DNA from: Microbacterium nymphoidis
GTDB lineage: Bacteria; Actinomycetota; Actinomycetes; Actinomycetales; Microbacteriaceae
Length of the DNA: 64,000 nucleotides
Assembly: GCF_021044885.1 (NCBI RefSeq)
Contig: NZ_JAJNOD010000003.1
Span: 62,001 to 126,000, forward strand
Reading direction: 5' to 3'
Part shown: positions 33,401 to 41,025 of the stretch, piece after piece
Numbering within the stretch: position 1 is the stretch's first letter
Layout of the letters: each line of letters starts with the position of its first letter
Program-made: the position numbers and the translations under genes
Notes under the pieces: model-generated
What the model saw: only the letters and a program-made list of their open reading frames with translations
Told to the model about the DNA's origin: nothing
Database searches by the model: none

Positions 33401-34039
33401 ATGGTCACTGAGCCGGGCGGGAGCCTGCATGAAATCGGGCGTCCCGCATCGGAACAGCTCCCCTCAGGCGCGACGAATGGGCCCGACGACGGCGGGATCT
33501 ACGACATCGAGTCCAGCGATCCGCGTCAGACGCTGGTCGACCGGACGGGCGTGTCGGCGGAGGACACCCGCCAGATCACCGAGTTGATGAAGGCTCTGGG
33601 TGCCCTGCGTGAGGCAGAGCAGCACCTCTCCGCGGTGTCCCGGCGGTACATGAAGCTCAACGAGACGGACATGCGGGCGTTGCACTATCTGGTCGTGTGC
33701 TCCCACACGAATACACCGGCGACGCCGGGCGCCATCGCCCAGCACCTGCGGATCTCCTCCGCCTCCACCACGAAGCTGCTGGACCGACTGGAGCGCGGCG
33801 GCCACATCGTCCGGGCGCCCCACCCCACGGACCGGCGCGCACTCACCGTCTCGATCACCCCGGAGACGCATCGCGCGGCGATGGAGACCGTGGGACGGCA
33901 GCAGTCGAAGCGCTTCTATGCGGCCGCGCGGCTGACGCCTGCCGAACGGGAAGTGGTGATCCGCTTCCTGCGCGACATGACCGACGAGATCACCCTGCGC
34001 GACGAAGAGTGGGCGCAGGAGGGTGCGCACGCGGACTGA
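33401..34039 (+). CDS. MarR family regulator, likely CrtR-like
   Basis: A 212-residue MarR protein. The first 60 residues are a Gly/Pro/Asp-rich tail; the winged helix-turn-helix covers about 85-165, with ATPGAIAQHLRISSASTTKLLDRLERGGHI in sections and the wing APHPTDRRALTV. It is divergent from the carotenoid operon, the same position as CrtR in C. glutamicum, which represses crt genes and is released by GGPP. That role is inferred here. The TAGCAT box six bases upstream supports the ATG at 33401 and a leaderless mRNA; a GTG two codons upstream also exists. Confidence 0.85.
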   Translation: MVTEPGGSLHEIGRPASEQLPSGATNGPDDGGIYDIESSDPRQTLVDRTGVSAEDTRQITELMKALGALREAEQHLSAVSRRYMKLNETDMRALHYLVVCSHTNTPATPGAIAQHLRISSASTTKLLDRLERGGHIVRAPHPTDRRALTVSITPETHRAAMETVGRQQSKRFYAAARLTPAEREVVIRFLRDMTDEITLRDEEWAQEGAHAD

Positions 34040-34045
34040 GCGAGA

Positions 34046-34462
34046 TCAGCTCCGGGGCTGAACGCGGAACCGGACCAGCACCACCACGGTGTCATCGTCG
34101 ACCGTGAAGTCCGGGTCGCCGATCGAATCGCGGTACTCGTCGCCGTGCCAGAAGGCCTCGTGCCGGCGGCGCCACTCGGCCACGCTCCGGTAGCCCTCTC
34201 CCTCGTCCATGGCGTGACGGAGCTCGACATCGCCCAGCCGCACCTCACGGACATCCGTGATCTCCTCGATGCACACGGTGCGTCCGTGTGAGTCGATCAC
34301 TCGCGCCCGGTCGCCCACCCGCGGAAGGGGCTCGTCCTCGAGTTCGTATTCGAGCCGCAGCGAGGTCGTGGTCGTCTTCTCGCCGCGGAGGATCGATGCG
34401 ACGAGCGCGTCGCGCAACGGGCCGGGGAACGCGTATTCGGATACCGGAAGGGCCTCAGTCAC
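34046..34462 (-). CDS. ASCH domain protein
   Basis: A 138-residue ASCH-fold protein. The family pattern is clear: FPGPLRDALVASILRGEKTTTTSL at the start (in sections), a central IDSHGRTVCIEEITDVREV strand pair, and EGEGYRSVAEWRRRHEAFW near residue 100. ASCH domains are related to PUA RNA-binding folds, and some act as nucleases or on modified nucleosides. The GTG start follows CAGGAT by six bases. It converges with the MarR gene six bases away and diverges from the DUF6098 gene. Confidence 0.85.
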   Translation of the reverse strand: MTEALPVSEYAFPGPLRDALVASILRGEKTTTTSLRLEYELEDEPLPRVGDRARVIDSHGRTVCIEEITDVREVRLGDVELRHAMDEGEGYRSVAEWRRRHEAFWHGDEYRDSIGDPDFTVDDDTVVVLVRFRVQPRS

Positions 34463-34544
34463 CTGTCGATCCTGTCATGATCCGATGCGTTCGCTGCCTG
34501 TCAAGTGGGTTCTCGTCGCACCCGTGGTGCTCCATCGTGTCGTC

Positions 34545-34991
34545 ATGGAGCAGTTGACTCGTTGTCGCACGCTGGACGAGCTCGGAAAGCTCGTCAGCGA
34601 GTACCCGGGCGTGTACGTCCGTTACAGTGCCGGACCGCGTCATGACGCCGACGAACTGAGCATCGACGGCGAGAGCGGCCTGGAGCTGCCCGGGCTCTCG
34701 GTGAACCCGCTCACCCCGGAAGCCTGGTGGTCACGCCCGCTGGCTCATTGGCTCGCCCGCCAGCTCATGCAGTACCAGCATCTCGGCGAACGGGAGGGCG
34801 CGTTCGGCTGGGTGCTGACGGGACGCGAGGTCGGCCGGGGCCCGGACTGCGAGCCCCTGGTGGTGGACGTGGTGCCGTTGGCCCGCATCACGCAATCACT
34901 CGTGGCGGAGGCGGATGCCCTCTACAGCCGTGTGTTCGACCGTGGCGCGCTGCCGCATCACCGCGACCGTGAGGGCGACAGCCGAGCATAG
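34545..34991 (+). CDS. DUF6098 family protein
   Basis: A 148-residue protein that I recognise as DUF6098: TLDELGKLVSEYPGVYVRYS, then ESGLELPGLSVNPLTPEAWW, WLARQLMQYQHL, and WVLTGREVGRGPDCEPLV. The family is widespread in actinobacteria and has no known function. The pattern of conserved Trp, Arg and Asp suggests an enzyme or ligand-binding fold. No ribosome site precedes the ATG, so a leaderless start is possible; CATCGT ends six bases upstream. Confidence 0.8.
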   Translation: MEQLTRCRTLDELGKLVSEYPGVYVRYSAGPRHDADELSIDGESGLELPGLSVNPLTPEAWWSRPLAHWLARQLMQYQHLGEREGAFGWVLTGREVGRGPDCEPLVVDVVPLARITQSLVAEADALYSRVFDRGALPHHRDREGDSRA

Positions 34992-35079
34992 CTTCTGCGC
35001 GGGGTCGCGGAAACCCCCAGACGAGGATCCGTGAGCGGTGCCTATCGTCGAAGTCCGAAGAACGACGAGAGGAATCATC

Positions 35080-35535
35080 ATGACAACTCAGGTGTCGGCG
35101 TCGACCGTGGTGGACGTGCCCATCGACGAGGTGTACGACCAGTGGACCCAGTTCGAGGACTTTCCCCGGTTCATGTCCTCGGTGAAGCGGGTGGAGCAGA
35201 TCGACGACGTCCGCACGCACTGGGACGTGGAAGTCGGCGGCGTGGAGCGCTCCTTCTACGCGACCATCACGCAGCAGGAACCCGACAGGCTCGTCCGGTG
35301 GGAGAGCGAAGGTGACAAGATGCACAGCGGCGAGGTCTCGTTCATGGCCACCGGCGAGGGCACGAAGGTGTCGTTGTCGATGGAGTGGGAGCCGGAAGGA
35401 TTCGTGGAGTCCGCCGGCGCCCTGCTGAATCTGGACGACCGCGCCGCGGAGAAAGACCTCGAACGTTTCAAGGCGTTCATCGAGCAGCGCGGCCAGGCCA
35501 CCGGCGCGTGGCGGGGAAGGGTCCAGGACCTCTGA
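35080..35535 (+). CDS. SRPBCC family protein
   Basis: A 151-residue START-like protein of the polyketide cyclase/dehydrase group. The domain opens VSASTVVDVPIDEVYDQWTQFEDFPRFMSSVKRV (in sections) and continues through a seven-strand sheet to a long C-terminal helix (LDDRAAEKDLERFKAFIEQRG). Such proteins bind a hydrophobic ligand; the ligand is unknown. A GAGAGGAATC box precedes the ATG, and TATCGT (35043-35048) is a possible -10 box. It may be a single-gene unit. Confidence 0.9.
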   Translation: MTTQVSASTVVDVPIDEVYDQWTQFEDFPRFMSSVKRVEQIDDVRTHWDVEVGGVERSFYATITQQEPDRLVRWESEGDKMHSGEVSFMATGEGTKVSLSMEWEPEGFVESAGALLNLDDRAAEKDLERFKAFIEQRGQATGAWRGRVQDL

Positions 35536-35662
35536 GGACCATGATCACCGCTGTTCGGCGCGGCCCGTGCTCCCGTCGCGCCGGACAGCGGCCCCGGCTG
35601 CGATCCCGGGTCGCCGTCTGGCAAGCTGGACCAGCCCCGGAGGGCCGACGAAAGGGAGCACG

Positions 35663-36934
35663 ATGACCGTACCCGCTGCATCCGTCCAAGCCGTGGACGT
35701 CTCGATCTCCGCGCAGGCCGATCAGCTCGTGGCGCTGTACAAGGACATCCACCAGCACCCCGAGCTGGGCTTCATGGAGGTGCGAACGGCCGCCATCGTC
35801 GCGGATGCGCTGCGCGAGCTCGGATTCGAGGTGACCACCGGCATCGGCCGGACCGGTGTGGCGGCGGTGATGCGCAACGGCGATGGCCCCACGGTGATGT
35901 ATCGCGCCGACATGGACGCGAACGCGGTGGCAGAGGCCTCCGGCTTCGACTACGCCAGCACCGTGCGCATCGTGCGTGAGGACGGCACGGAGTCTTCGGT
36001 GGCGCATATGTGTGGTCACGACGCGCACGTGGTGTGGATGCTGGGTATGGCGCGGTTCCTGGCCGGGCATCGCGAGCTGTGGGCCGGTACCGCCGTGCTC
36101 ATCGGCCAGCCCGCTGAGGAGCCCATCACCGGTGCGAAGGCCATGGTGGCCGACGGGCTCTACGACGTGATCCCGAAGCCTGATCACTTCATCGGCATCC
36201 ACACCGCACCGCTTCCCGTGGGGACGGTGGTTTCGGCACCCGGGGTGCTGATGGCTGGCACCGATCAGATCGACGTCACCATCCACGGTGTGGGCGGGCA
36301 CGGATCTATGCCGCAACTGACCAAGGACCCCGTGCTGATGGCGGCGCTGGCGATCACGCAGTACCAGTCGATCGTCTCGCGCACGATCACGCCGCAGGAG
36401 ACGGCGGTGCTCACGGTGGGGTCGGTGCAGGCGGGGGCAGACAACAACGTCATCCCGGCATCCGCGCTCATCAAGGCCAACATCCGCTGGTTCGACGAGT
36501 CCGTCCGCGAGAAGCTGCTGCACGGGATCCGTGCCATCACCGACGCCATCGCCGCCGCGTATGAGGTCCCCGACGCGCTCCGGCCGCAGTACACGCTGAA
36601 GGGCGGATCGACACCTCTGGTGAACGACGCCGGGCTCGCCGGACGTCTCGCCGATACGTTCGCCTCCGTGCTGGGGGAGCACGCCGTGATCCGCGACTTC
36701 CCGCCGGTCACCGGTTCCGAGGACGTGCACCTGCTCGCGGGGCCGCATGAGGACATCGACTTCGCCTACCTCATCGTGGGTGTCGCCGACCCCGCGGCGT
36801 GCGCCGCGGCGCGCGCCCGCGGCGAGCTGTTCCCGTATTCGGCGCACAGCCCGGACTTCGTCGTGGACCTCGACGCGGTTCCCCTGGGCGCCCGCCTCGC
36901 GAGCTACGCCATGCTGGAGCTGCTGCAGCGGTGA
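35663..36934 (+). CDS. M20 family amidohydrolase
   Basis: A 423-residue metal-dependent amidohydrolase of the M20D group (hippurate hydrolase/IAA-amino-acid hydrolase type). The motifs are HQHPELGFME, RADMDANAV, MCGHDAHV with the metal Cys and His, and QPAEE, followed by the dimerisation insert GVGGHGSMPQ. Members cleave N-acyl amino acids or related amides. The active site lacks a signal peptide, so it is cytoplasmic. AAAGGGAGC precedes the ATG at 35663. The substrate cannot be chosen. Confidence 0.9.
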   Translation: MTVPAASVQAVDVSISAQADQLVALYKDIHQHPELGFMEVRTAAIVADALRELGFEVTTGIGRTGVAAVMRNGDGPTVMYRADMDANAVAEASGFDYASTVRIVREDGTESSVAHMCGHDAHVVWMLGMARFLAGHRELWAGTAVLIGQPAEEPITGAKAMVADGLYDVIPKPDHFIGIHTAPLPVGTVVSAPGVLMAGTDQIDVTIHGVGGHGSMPQLTKDPVLMAALAITQYQSIVSRTITPQETAVLTVGSVQAGADNNVIPASALIKANIRWFDESVREKLLHGIRAITDAIAAAYEVPDALRPQYTLKGGSTPLVNDAGLAGRLADTFASVLGEHAVIRDFPPVTGSEDVHLLAGPHEDIDFAYLIVGVADPAACAAARARGELFPYSAHSPDFVVDLDAVPLGARLASYAMLELLQR

Positions 36935-37033
36935 GCATTCGTCGATGACGGGCGCCGTCCGGGGTATGTCTCATGCACATATACGCATAGGATCCTGGTG
37001 ACTGCTCCGAAGCGATCCACCGAGGAGGACTCC

Positions 37034-37093
37034 GTGACCGATGACAGGCTTCACCGAGCCCCGCGCACCCGTGGGTCGAGGACGACGCCGTGA
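37034..37093 (+). other. Leader ORF or displaced N-terminus of the GAF-PP2C gene
   Basis: A GTG with a strong GAGGAGG box opens a 19-codon frame (VTDDRLHRAPRTRGSRTTP) whose TGA overlaps the GTG at 37090. In the frame of the downstream gene the same bases read HPWVEDDAVIDEARR, which looks like coding sequence but has no start. One extra C in the CCC run at 37068-37070 would join the two into a continuous N-terminus. Either this is a coupling leader or a single-base deletion. Confidence 0.5.
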
Positions 37094-38241
37094 TCGATGA
37101 GGCTCGACGGCAGGCCGCGCTCGACGCGATGGGGATCCTCGACACCGCACCGGACGAGCGCGTCGATCGGGTGACCAGGCTCGCCCAGGAGATGTTCGGG
37201 GTGCCGATGGTGAGCGTCTCGCTCCTGGACCGCGACCGGCAGTGGCGCAAGTCCCAGATCGGGCTGGACGGCCCGGAGGCCCCACGCGCGGACTCCTTCT
37301 GCGACTACACCGTGCGGGAGAACCGTGCAGTGGTGATCGAGGACGCAGCGGTGATGCCGGAGTTCGCCGGTAATCCGTTCGTCGTGGGCGACCCCCATCT
37401 GCGGTTCTACGCCGCCCACCCGCTGTACGCCCCGGGAGGGGAGCCGGTGGGAACACTCTGCATCGTGGATACCCAGCCCCATCCGTTCTCCGACGGTCAG
37501 GCGGCCCTGCTGAAGGATCTGGCGTTCTGGGTGCAGACCGAACTCGCCAAGGACCAGGAACTCGATCACGCCGAAGTGGTGCAGCGGGCGATGCGCCCCC
37601 GCGTGCTGCCCGAGTTTCCCGGTTTCACCATCGCCGCGGCGGGAACAGCCCGCGGGCAGCTCTCCGGCGACTTCTTCGACCTCTCGCTGCACGACTCTCG
37701 CCTGCGCCTCACCCTGGCCGATGCCATGGGAAAGGGAACCGGACCGGCGCTCGTGGCTGCGGGCCTGCGTGCCTCGCTGCGAACGGCACCCGGGCGCTCG
37801 CTCGCTGAGGCGATGGCGGAGGCTGACCGGCTCATCGAGGCGGACCACGGCGACACGGGCATGTTCGTGACCGCGGTGCACGCCGAGCTCTCGCCAGACG
37901 GGTGCCTCCAGCTGGTGGACGCCGGACACGGCCTGGCGTTCGTGGTGCGTGCAGACGGAACCTGGCAGCGTCTGCGCTCGCTGGGACTGCCGCTGGGTAT
38001 GGGCAGCGGCGATGCGGCAGAGCGGGAACCGGAGAGGACGATCCTGGAACCGGGCGACTGCCTCATCTGCTGCAGCGATGGACTGCTGGATGTCATCGAC
38101 GCGGAAGATCCGGTGGCCGAGGTGACGCGCATTCTTCGCGAACTCGGACCCGACGGTGCGGTTCGTGAAGCGGTGCGTCGCGCGCGAGATCCGCGCGCGA
38201 CTGACGACATCACCGCGCTCGTGGTGCGGAGGAACCCATGA
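37090..38241 (+). CDS. GAF domain plus PP2C/SpoIIE-type phosphatase
   Basis: A 383-residue protein with a GAF domain at about 15-155 (ALDAMGILDTAPDERVDRVTRLAQEMFG in sections, with RADSFCDYTV) and a PP2C-type phosphatase at about 170-380. Phosphatase marks are SGDFFD, LADAMGKGTGPAL, DAGHG, CCSDGLLD and TDDITALVV, which supply the metal-binding aspartates. Such proteins dephosphorylate anti-anti-sigma proteins in response to a signal sensed by GAF; the target here is very likely the STAS protein at 40253. The GTG at 37090 is the first start after an in-frame stop, but the true N-terminus may lie further upstream (see the entry at 37034). Confidence 0.85.
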   Translation: MIDEARRQAALDAMGILDTAPDERVDRVTRLAQEMFGVPMVSVSLLDRDRQWRKSQIGLDGPEAPRADSFCDYTVRENRAVVIEDAAVMPEFAGNPFVVGDPHLRFYAAHPLYAPGGEPVGTLCIVDTQPHPFSDGQAALLKDLAFWVQTELAKDQELDHAEVVQRAMRPRVLPEFPGFTIAAAGTARGQLSGDFFDLSLHDSRLRLTLADAMGKGTGPALVAAGLRASLRTAPGRSLAEAMAEADRLIEADHGDTGMFVTAVHAELSPDGCLQLVDAGHGLAFVVRADGTWQRLRSLGLPLGMGSGDAAEREPERTILEPGDCLICCSDGLLDVIDAEDPVAEVTRILRELGPDGAVREAVRRARDPRATDDITALVVRRNP

Positions 38242-40256
38242 CCGAGCCGTCGCCCACACCGCCTCGGCCACGTCCGAGCATCCGGTTCGCCATCATCCGC
38301 GTGCTGGCTGTCCTGTCCGTTATCCTGGGCACCAACTACATCGCGTGGCGATGGCTGGCATCGATCAACTGGGACGCCTGGTGGATAGCCGTCCCGCTCG
38401 TGCTGGCCGAGACCTACAGCCTCATCGACACGTTCTTCTTCTGCCTCACGATGTGGCGGGCGCGCGAGCGCCCCCTGCCGGTATCCGCTCCGCAAGGGAC
38501 CGCGGATGTCTTCATCACCACCTACGACGAGCCCATCGACCTCGTCATGACCACGGCGCGCGCAGCGCAGCGCATCGCCTACCCCCATCAGACCTGGATC
38601 CTGGACGACGGCGCGCGCCCGGGGCTGCAGGAGGCGGCTGCCGCCACCGGCATCGGCTACATCACGCGCTCCGATGACTGGGTGGGAAAGCCCCGCCATG
38701 CGAAGGCCGGCAACCTCAACAGCGCCCTCTTCGAGACGGACGGCGAGTTCCTGCTGATCCTGGACGCCGATCAGGTTCCCGATCCGCTGATCCTGCACCG
38801 CACGCTCGGCTACTTCGCCGACGATCCGACGGTGGCGCTCGTGCAGACGCCGCAGTTCTTCACCAACGTGGACGAGGCCGATCCGCTCGGCGCCCAGGCG
38901 CCGCTGTTCTACGGGCCGATCCAGCAGGGCAAAGACGGCTGGAATGCGGCGTTCTTCTGCGGGTCGAACGCGGTGCTGCGCCGCGAGGCCCTGATGCAGC
39001 TCGGCATCATCGGCTACGTGCGGGAGATCACCGACTCGACCCGGCGGGCGCTGCGCACCGCCGAGCAGCTGATCGCGCGCGAGAGCACCGCCACTCAGGA
39101 CGCCACACTGCGGGGCGAGCTCACCGAACTTCTGGGGCACATACGCGACGCGCGCCGGGAGATCGCCGCGGGCCACCCCATCGCGGATGCCACCTACCGG
39201 GTCCGCGAGGCCGTGGACAGCGCGTCCCGATCCGTCGTGGCGCGCGATCTCGCGGCGATCCAGGCGGATCTCGATGCCATCGCCGACCTTCCACTGCAGC
39301 GCGACTCGGAACTGGGCGTCCTGGTCGTGGACGACGAGGGTCTGGACCGGCTCGCCGCAGCCGATTTGTCGCCCCTCGGGGCGATCGAGGCGGTGTCGGC
39401 ACTGCTGTCCGCGCTCAGTATCGACCGTGCCGACGAAGCGCAACCCGTTCAGCCCATCGCCACGATCTCCGTGACGGAGGACATGGCAACCGCCATGCAG
39501 CTGCATTCGCTCGGATGGAGCAGCGTGTATCACCATGAGCTCCTCGCCCGCGGCCTCGCCCCCGAAGACCTGCGTACGATGCTCACGCAACGTCTGCGGT
39601 GGGCGCAGGGCACCCTGCAGGTGATGCTGCGAGACAATCCGCTGATCAAGCGCGGGCTCTCGTTCGGCCAGCGCATCATGTACTTCGCGACCATGTGGAG
39701 CTACCTCTCCGGCTTCGCCGCGGTCATCTACCTGATCGCGCCGGTGCTCTATCTGCTCATGGGAGTGATGCCCGTGTCCGCGTGGAGCGTCGACTTCTTC
39801 GCGCGCTTCCTGCCGTACTTCGTGGTCAATCAGCTCCTGTTCCTCGTGGTGGGCCGCGGCATGCGCACCTGGCGCGGCCAGCAGTACTCACTGGCGCTGT
39901 TCCCGGTCTGGATCCAGGCCTGCTGGAGCGCCGCGATGAACGTGTGGTTCTCCCGTCCGCTCACGTTCGCCGTCACGAAGAAGGACGGACGCGACGAGCG
40001 GGGCGTCCCGTGGGGGCGGATCTGGCCGCAGCTGACCGCGATCGTCGTGCTGGTGATCGCTGCGGTCATCGGTCTCGCTCGACTTGCCGTGGGAAGTGCC
40101 GATGGCACCGGTACCCTCGTGAACACCGCCTGGGTGCTGTACGACCTCGTCGTGCTCAGCGTGATTATCCAGGCGGCGCGGTATCGCGGACCGCAAGCCA
40201 CTGTGGCGGCGGTCTCCGATGCCACCCACATCCCCGATCCGGAAGGACGCCCATGA
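38238..40256 (+). CDS. Cellulose-synthase-like GT2 glycosyltransferase with inserted domain
   Basis: A 672-residue membrane GT2 synthase. Two helices (about 17-37 and 47-70) precede the catalytic domain with DDG at 123-125, DAD at 176-178, FCGSN at 240-244, TED at 413-415 and QRLRW at 451-455. Further helices (about 475-640) would form the channel, and TFAVTKKDG resembles the cytoplasmic loop of cellulose synthases. No PilZ domain or BcsB partner is present. The stretch between FCGSN and TED is about 165 residues, against roughly 20-30 in related enzymes. The extra block (about 258-405) is charged and mostly helical. The product is a beta-linked polysaccharide of unknown sugar. Both ends overlap signalling genes. 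Confidence 0.88.
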   Translation: MTEPSPTPPRPRPSIRFAIIRVLAVLSVILGTNYIAWRWLASINWDAWWIAVPLVLAETYSLIDTFFFCLTMWRARERPLPVSAPQGTADVFITTYDEPIDLVMTTARAAQRIAYPHQTWILDDGARPGLQEAAAATGIGYITRSDDWVGKPRHAKAGNLNSALFETDGEFLLILDADQVPDPLILHRTLGYFADDPTVALVQTPQFFTNVDEADPLGAQAPLFYGPIQQGKDGWNAAFFCGSNAVLRREALMQLGIIGYVREITDSTRRALRTAEQLIARESTATQDATLRGELTELLGHIRDARREIAAGHPIADATYRVREAVDSASRSVVARDLAAIQADLDAIADLPLQRDSELGVLVVDDEGLDRLAAADLSPLGAIEAVSALLSALSIDRADEAQPVQPIATISVTEDMATAMQLHSLGWSSVYHHELLARGLAPEDLRTMLTQRLRWAQGTLQVMLRDNPLIKRGLSFGQRIMYFATMWSYLSGFAAVIYLIAPVLYLLMGVMPVSAWSVDFFARFLPYFVVNQLLFLVVGRGMRTWRGQQYSLALFPVWIQACWSAAMNVWFSRPLTFAVTKKDGRDERGVPWGRIWPQLTAIVVLVIAAVIGLARLAVGSADGTGTLVNTAWVLYDLVVLSVIIQAARYRGPQATVAAVSDATHIPDPEGRP

Positions 40257-40585
40257 ATCTCACGAGCACGACTGAGGGCGGCATCGCGGTGATCCGCATC
40301 GAGGGCCGCTTCACGGCGTCCGGGGCGCCGCTGCTGCGAAACGCCGTCACGGATGCGATCCAGGCGGAATCCCCGCGGATCGTGGTGGATCTGTCCGACG
40401 CCACCTTCATCGACTCCTCGGGGCTCGGGGCCCTCATCGGCGGTCTGAAGAGCGCACGCGTGGCCGGAGGCGATCTGCGTATCGCCGGTGCCCCCGACGC
40501 CGTGCTGACCGTGCTGCGCCTCACCAACCTCGACCGGGTGCTGCTGAATCACCCGTCAGTGGAAGCCGCCTTCGTTGGATCGTGA
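40253..40585 (+). CDS. STAS domain anti-anti-sigma factor
   Basis: A 110-residue single-domain STAS protein of the SpoIIAA/RsbV type. The key stretch is VVDLSDATFIDSSGLGAL; the DSSG serine is the expected phosphorylation site. In its unphosphorylated state such a protein captures an RsbW-like kinase. It overlaps the GT2 gene (ATGA) and the kinase gene, so the switch protein, its kinase and its phosphatase are all made from one transcript with the synthase. Confidence 0.92.
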   Translation: MNLTSTTEGGIAVIRIEGRFTASGAPLLRNAVTDAIQAESPRIVVDLSDATFIDSSGLGALIGGLKSARVAGGDLRIAGAPDAVLTVLRLTNLDRVLLNHPSVEAAFVGS

Positions 40586-40994
40586 GGGGGCGTCACCTCA
40601 CACGCTGCACCGTTCCGGTGAGGCCGCTGCCGCGTTCCTCGATCGTCTGCTCGATGACCTGGACGCCTTCCTGATGGACTCCGCCGCCGTCGCAGACGAG
40701 GACCGCGCCCTGTTCCTGCTTGCGGTGAGCGAGGTGGTCAGCAACGTCATCGCCCACGGCGGGCCGGGTGTCCGGGTGACAGCGGCCGTCGAGATCCTGC
40801 CGCGGGAAGTGCGTGCACGTATCGATGACACGGCCCCTCCCGCCCTCATCGACTGGGACCGTGTGGCGCTACCGTCGGAGCAAGCCGAGTCGGGCCGTGG
40901 CCTCGCGATCGCCCTTGCGGTGCTGGACGAACTGCGCCACGAGTCGGCCGGGACCGGAAACGTCTGGCTGCTGCGCCGCTCCTTCGCCGCCTGA
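40575..40994 (+). CDS. RsbW-like ATP-binding anti-sigma kinase
   Basis: A 139-residue HATPase_c_2 protein. The N box is FLLAVSEVVSNVIAHGG, the G1 region is ARIDDTAPPALIDW and the G2 region is ESGRGLAIALAVLDEL. RsbW/SpoIIAB relatives phosphorylate the STAS partner and hold a second client, usually a sigma factor. No sigma factor lies nearby. No ATG or GTG is available near the N-terminus; the TTG at 40575, inside the STAS gene, is the best start, though its ribosome site is poor. It converges with the sensor gene ending at 41026. Confidence 0.85.
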   Translation: MDREGASPHTLHRSGEAAAAFLDRLLDDLDAFLMDSAAVADEDRALFLLAVSEVVSNVIAHGGPGVRVTAAVEILPREVRARIDDTAPPALIDWDRVALPSEQAESGRGLAIALAVLDELRHESAGTGNVWLLRRSFAA

Positions 40995-41025
40995 CGCGCT
41001 CGCGGGCGCACGCACGGGTGCGGAG

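Noticed and set aside
36962..36967. GGGTAT as a SigB-type -10 box before the phosphatase operon
   Set aside because: No GTTT-like -35 element occurs at 14-16 bases upstream, so the match is probably chance.
37566..39590. 674-codon minus-strand frame over the phosphatase and GT2 genes
   Set aside because: It mirrors coding sequence with clear motifs on the plus strand and has no ribosome site or family pattern.
38238..40256. Canonical bacterial cellulose synthase BcsA
   Set aside because: There is no PilZ domain and no BcsB, BcsC or BcsZ gene nearby, and the catalytic domain carries an extra block, so the product should not be called cellulose.
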